From Acidobacteriota bacterium (GTDB lineage Bacteria > Acidobacteriota > Terriglobia > Bryobacterales > Bryobacteraceae): a stretch of 64,000 nucleotides of DNA. This document shows, in pieces, positions 62,994 to 64,000 of the stretch. Every line of letters begins with the position of its first letter. Positions within the stretch are counted from its first letter, which is position 1. The notes under the pieces are model-generated. The model was not told where the DNA came from. It ran no database searches and saw only the letters and a list, made by a program, of their open reading frames with translations. The translations under genes and the position numbers were made by a program. The DNA lies in NCBI GenBank assembly GCA_014584705.1, contig JACTMJ010000015.1:1-64000 (forward strand). The letters are read 5' to 3'.

Positions 62994-63250
62994 ATCCCTC
63001 CTCCGCCCCCCCTCTCCTCCTCTCGCCGAAAAGTACCAAAAGTACTCGTGATTCGGACATCTTCGGTTACATTGATAAAGGTAGCCATTCAGATAAATTC
63101 CTGCCGAGTGCGTGACCGCATAGGTACGGGAGCTCTCCACCCGAGAGGCGTGAGAGGCTTCTCATCCAGGCGACACCTCCACGGCGCTCTTAAATGAGGC
63201 TATCGAATCGTTAAGGAGAGGTCTGATTCAGGCCAGACGGGGAGGCGGCT
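62994..63250. other. Upstream region of the membrane protein gene
   Basis: No gene is seen. A near-perfect direct repeat (aaaagtacc, aaaagtact) lies near 63030-63047, and several short stems can form around 63120-63180. It should contain the promoter and a leader of the gene at 63251. I do not recognise any known riboswitch. Confidence 0.35.
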
Positions 63251-64000
63251 GTGTCCAACCGGCAATCGACGGGGCTTGTACTCGATGCCCTTACGGTGTT
63301 CTTGAGCGCCGTTCTGCTTTTCCAGATTCAGCCCGTATATTCGAAGTACATCCTGCCCTGGTTTGGCGGAGCGCCCCAGGTTTGGACGACTGCGCTCGTC
63401 TTCTTCCAGACATTGCTCCTGGGTGGCTATACCTACGCCCACGTACTCTCGTCGCGATTGCGCCCCCGCAATCAATTTCTGATCCATGGCGGATTGCTTG
63501 CCCTCTCGCTGCTCTTCGTCCCGGTGATTCCCGCCGATTCCTGGAAACCCGATGGAGGCGAAGCGCCCACGTGGCGAATTCTTGCGATGCTGGCCGCCAC
63601 GCTCGGGCTCCCGTACTTCCTGCTCTCCAGCACTTCGCCGCTCGTGCAGGCCTGGCTGGCCCGTTTTCGGAAGGGCGCGGTCCCTTACCGCTTATTCAGC
63701 CTTTCGAATCTCGCCTCCATCCTCGGACTGCTGAGCTATCCCTTCCTGATTGAGCCTCTGATCGGCTTGCGCCATCAGTTCGACTATTGGGCGGTGGGCT
63801 ATGCGGCGTTCGTTCTCTCGATAGGGCTGCTGATGGCATTCCGCTGGTGGACGTCGCGTGGCGACGCGGAGACCGAGGCCCCCGAAGCCGCCGCCCCCTC
63901 CGAATCAGACGCGCTTTCCAGTTCCGCCGCACCGGCATCGCCCAGCCTCGCCGATCGCCTCACCTGGATGGCGTTTGCCGCCTGCCCTAGCATTCTGTTT
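63251..64000 (+). CDS. Spermidine synthase-like family membrane protein, N-terminal part (runs off the window)
   Basis: The frame is open for 250 codons to the end of the window, so the gene is partial. It starts at a GTG at 63251 with GGGGAGG six bases before. The visible part has at least five membrane helices (VFLSAVLLFQIQPVYSKYIL, ALVFFQTLLLGGYTYAHVL...) and the segment SLSNLASILGLLSYPFLIEP. That segment is typical of the fused membrane/spermidine-synthase-like proteins whose methyltransferase-type SpeE domain would lie beyond the window. A Glu/Ala/Ser-rich loop occurs at about residues 200-230. The function of these proteins is mostly unknown. Confidence 0.8.
   Translation, partial: MSNRQSTGLVLDALTVFLSAVLLFQIQPVYSKYILPWFGGAPQVWTTALVFFQTLLLGGYTYAHVLSSRLRPRNQFLIHGGLLALSLLFVPVIPADSWKPDGGEAPTWRILAMLAATLGLPYFLLSSTSPLVQAWLARFRKGAVPYRLFSLSNLASILGLLSYPFLIEPLIGLRHQFDYWAVGYAAFVLSIGLLMAFRWWTSRGDAETEAPEAAAPSESDALSSSAAPASPSLADRLTWMAFAACPSILF

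Noticed and set aside
61800..63140. 446-codon open frame on the minus strand
   Set aside because: It is antisense to moeZ, which has full catalytic motifs; the antisense product has none.
62994..63250. A riboswitch upstream of the membrane protein gene
   Set aside because: Short stems can form, but no known riboswitch core sequence is recognisable.

Overview
The window is GC-rich chromosomal DNA from a Gram-negative, flagellated heterotroph. The mix of genes best fits an Acidobacteriota member of the Bryobacter/Solibacter type. The supporting signs are two S1-type sulfatases, several Tat-exported Gfo/Idh/MocA and sugar-isomerase proteins, paired M16 peptidases, a carboxypeptidase-regulatory-like domain protein, a TIG/NHL propeller protein and a large 'carbohydrate-binding family V/XII'-like secreted protein. 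This is inferred from gene content; there is no rRNA to confirm it.

Layout. 1-4305 is an accessory region. It holds a decayed IS110 transposase, the 3' ribozyme domains (V and VI) of a group II intron, two AT-richer orphan genes (one with an HExxH motif, a four-copy 12-bp repeat and an apparent ATT start), and about 1.2 kb of hairpin-rich DNA without a credible gene. 4306-9586 has a PspC zinc-ribbon protein, the large secreted protein and an M16 peptidase pair. 9702-16149 is a complete cytochrome c maturation operon, in transcription order ccmE, ccmF, a CcmI-like zinc-ribbon protein, a membrane-anchored regulatory-like-domain protein, ccmA, ccmB, ccmC, ccmD. CcmE carries Cys (CxxxY) instead of the usual heme-binding His, and no CcmH is seen, which is the pattern called System I*. 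16286-34792 is mixed: a serine hydrolase, a ClC channel with CBS domains, a sulfatase, an efflux-type adaptor, CCA-adding enzyme, SixA, O-antigen ligase, an SDR, an RluB-type pseudouridine synthase with a very long disordered N-terminus, a second sulfatase, a ParDE toxin-antitoxin pair with a palindromic operator, YihY/BrkB and RmuC.

34848-44883 holds a second M16 pair behind a PfkB kinase, an EamA transporter, an orphan secreted protein, and a tightly packed operon rimO-yacG-pgpA-(TIG/NHL protein)-cinA. 45070-54384 is sugar metabolism: ROK glucokinase, xylulokinase, two Tat-type Gfo/Idh/MocA proteins, a Tat-type sugar isomerase-like protein, an SDR and a lipoprotein esterase. 54552-57982 has a fused anthranilate synthase trpE(G) and a DUF819 permease. 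58061-59076 has flaG and fliS without fliD between them.

59986-62951 is a cysM-mec-cysO-moeZ operon, the protein-thiocarboxylate route to cysteine. MoeZ would adenylate and sulfurate the carrier CysO, CysM would join the sulfur to an activated serine, and the JAMM protease Mec would release cysteine. The carrier here ends Gly-Gly-Leu-Asn, so its Gly-Gly tail would first have to be exposed, possibly by Mec. The window ends inside a membrane protein of the spermidine synthase-like family.

The most interesting items are the System I* ccm operon with two unusual built-in proteins, the CysO carrier with a blocked tail next to its own JAMM protease, and the accessory left end with the intron remnant and the hairpin block.
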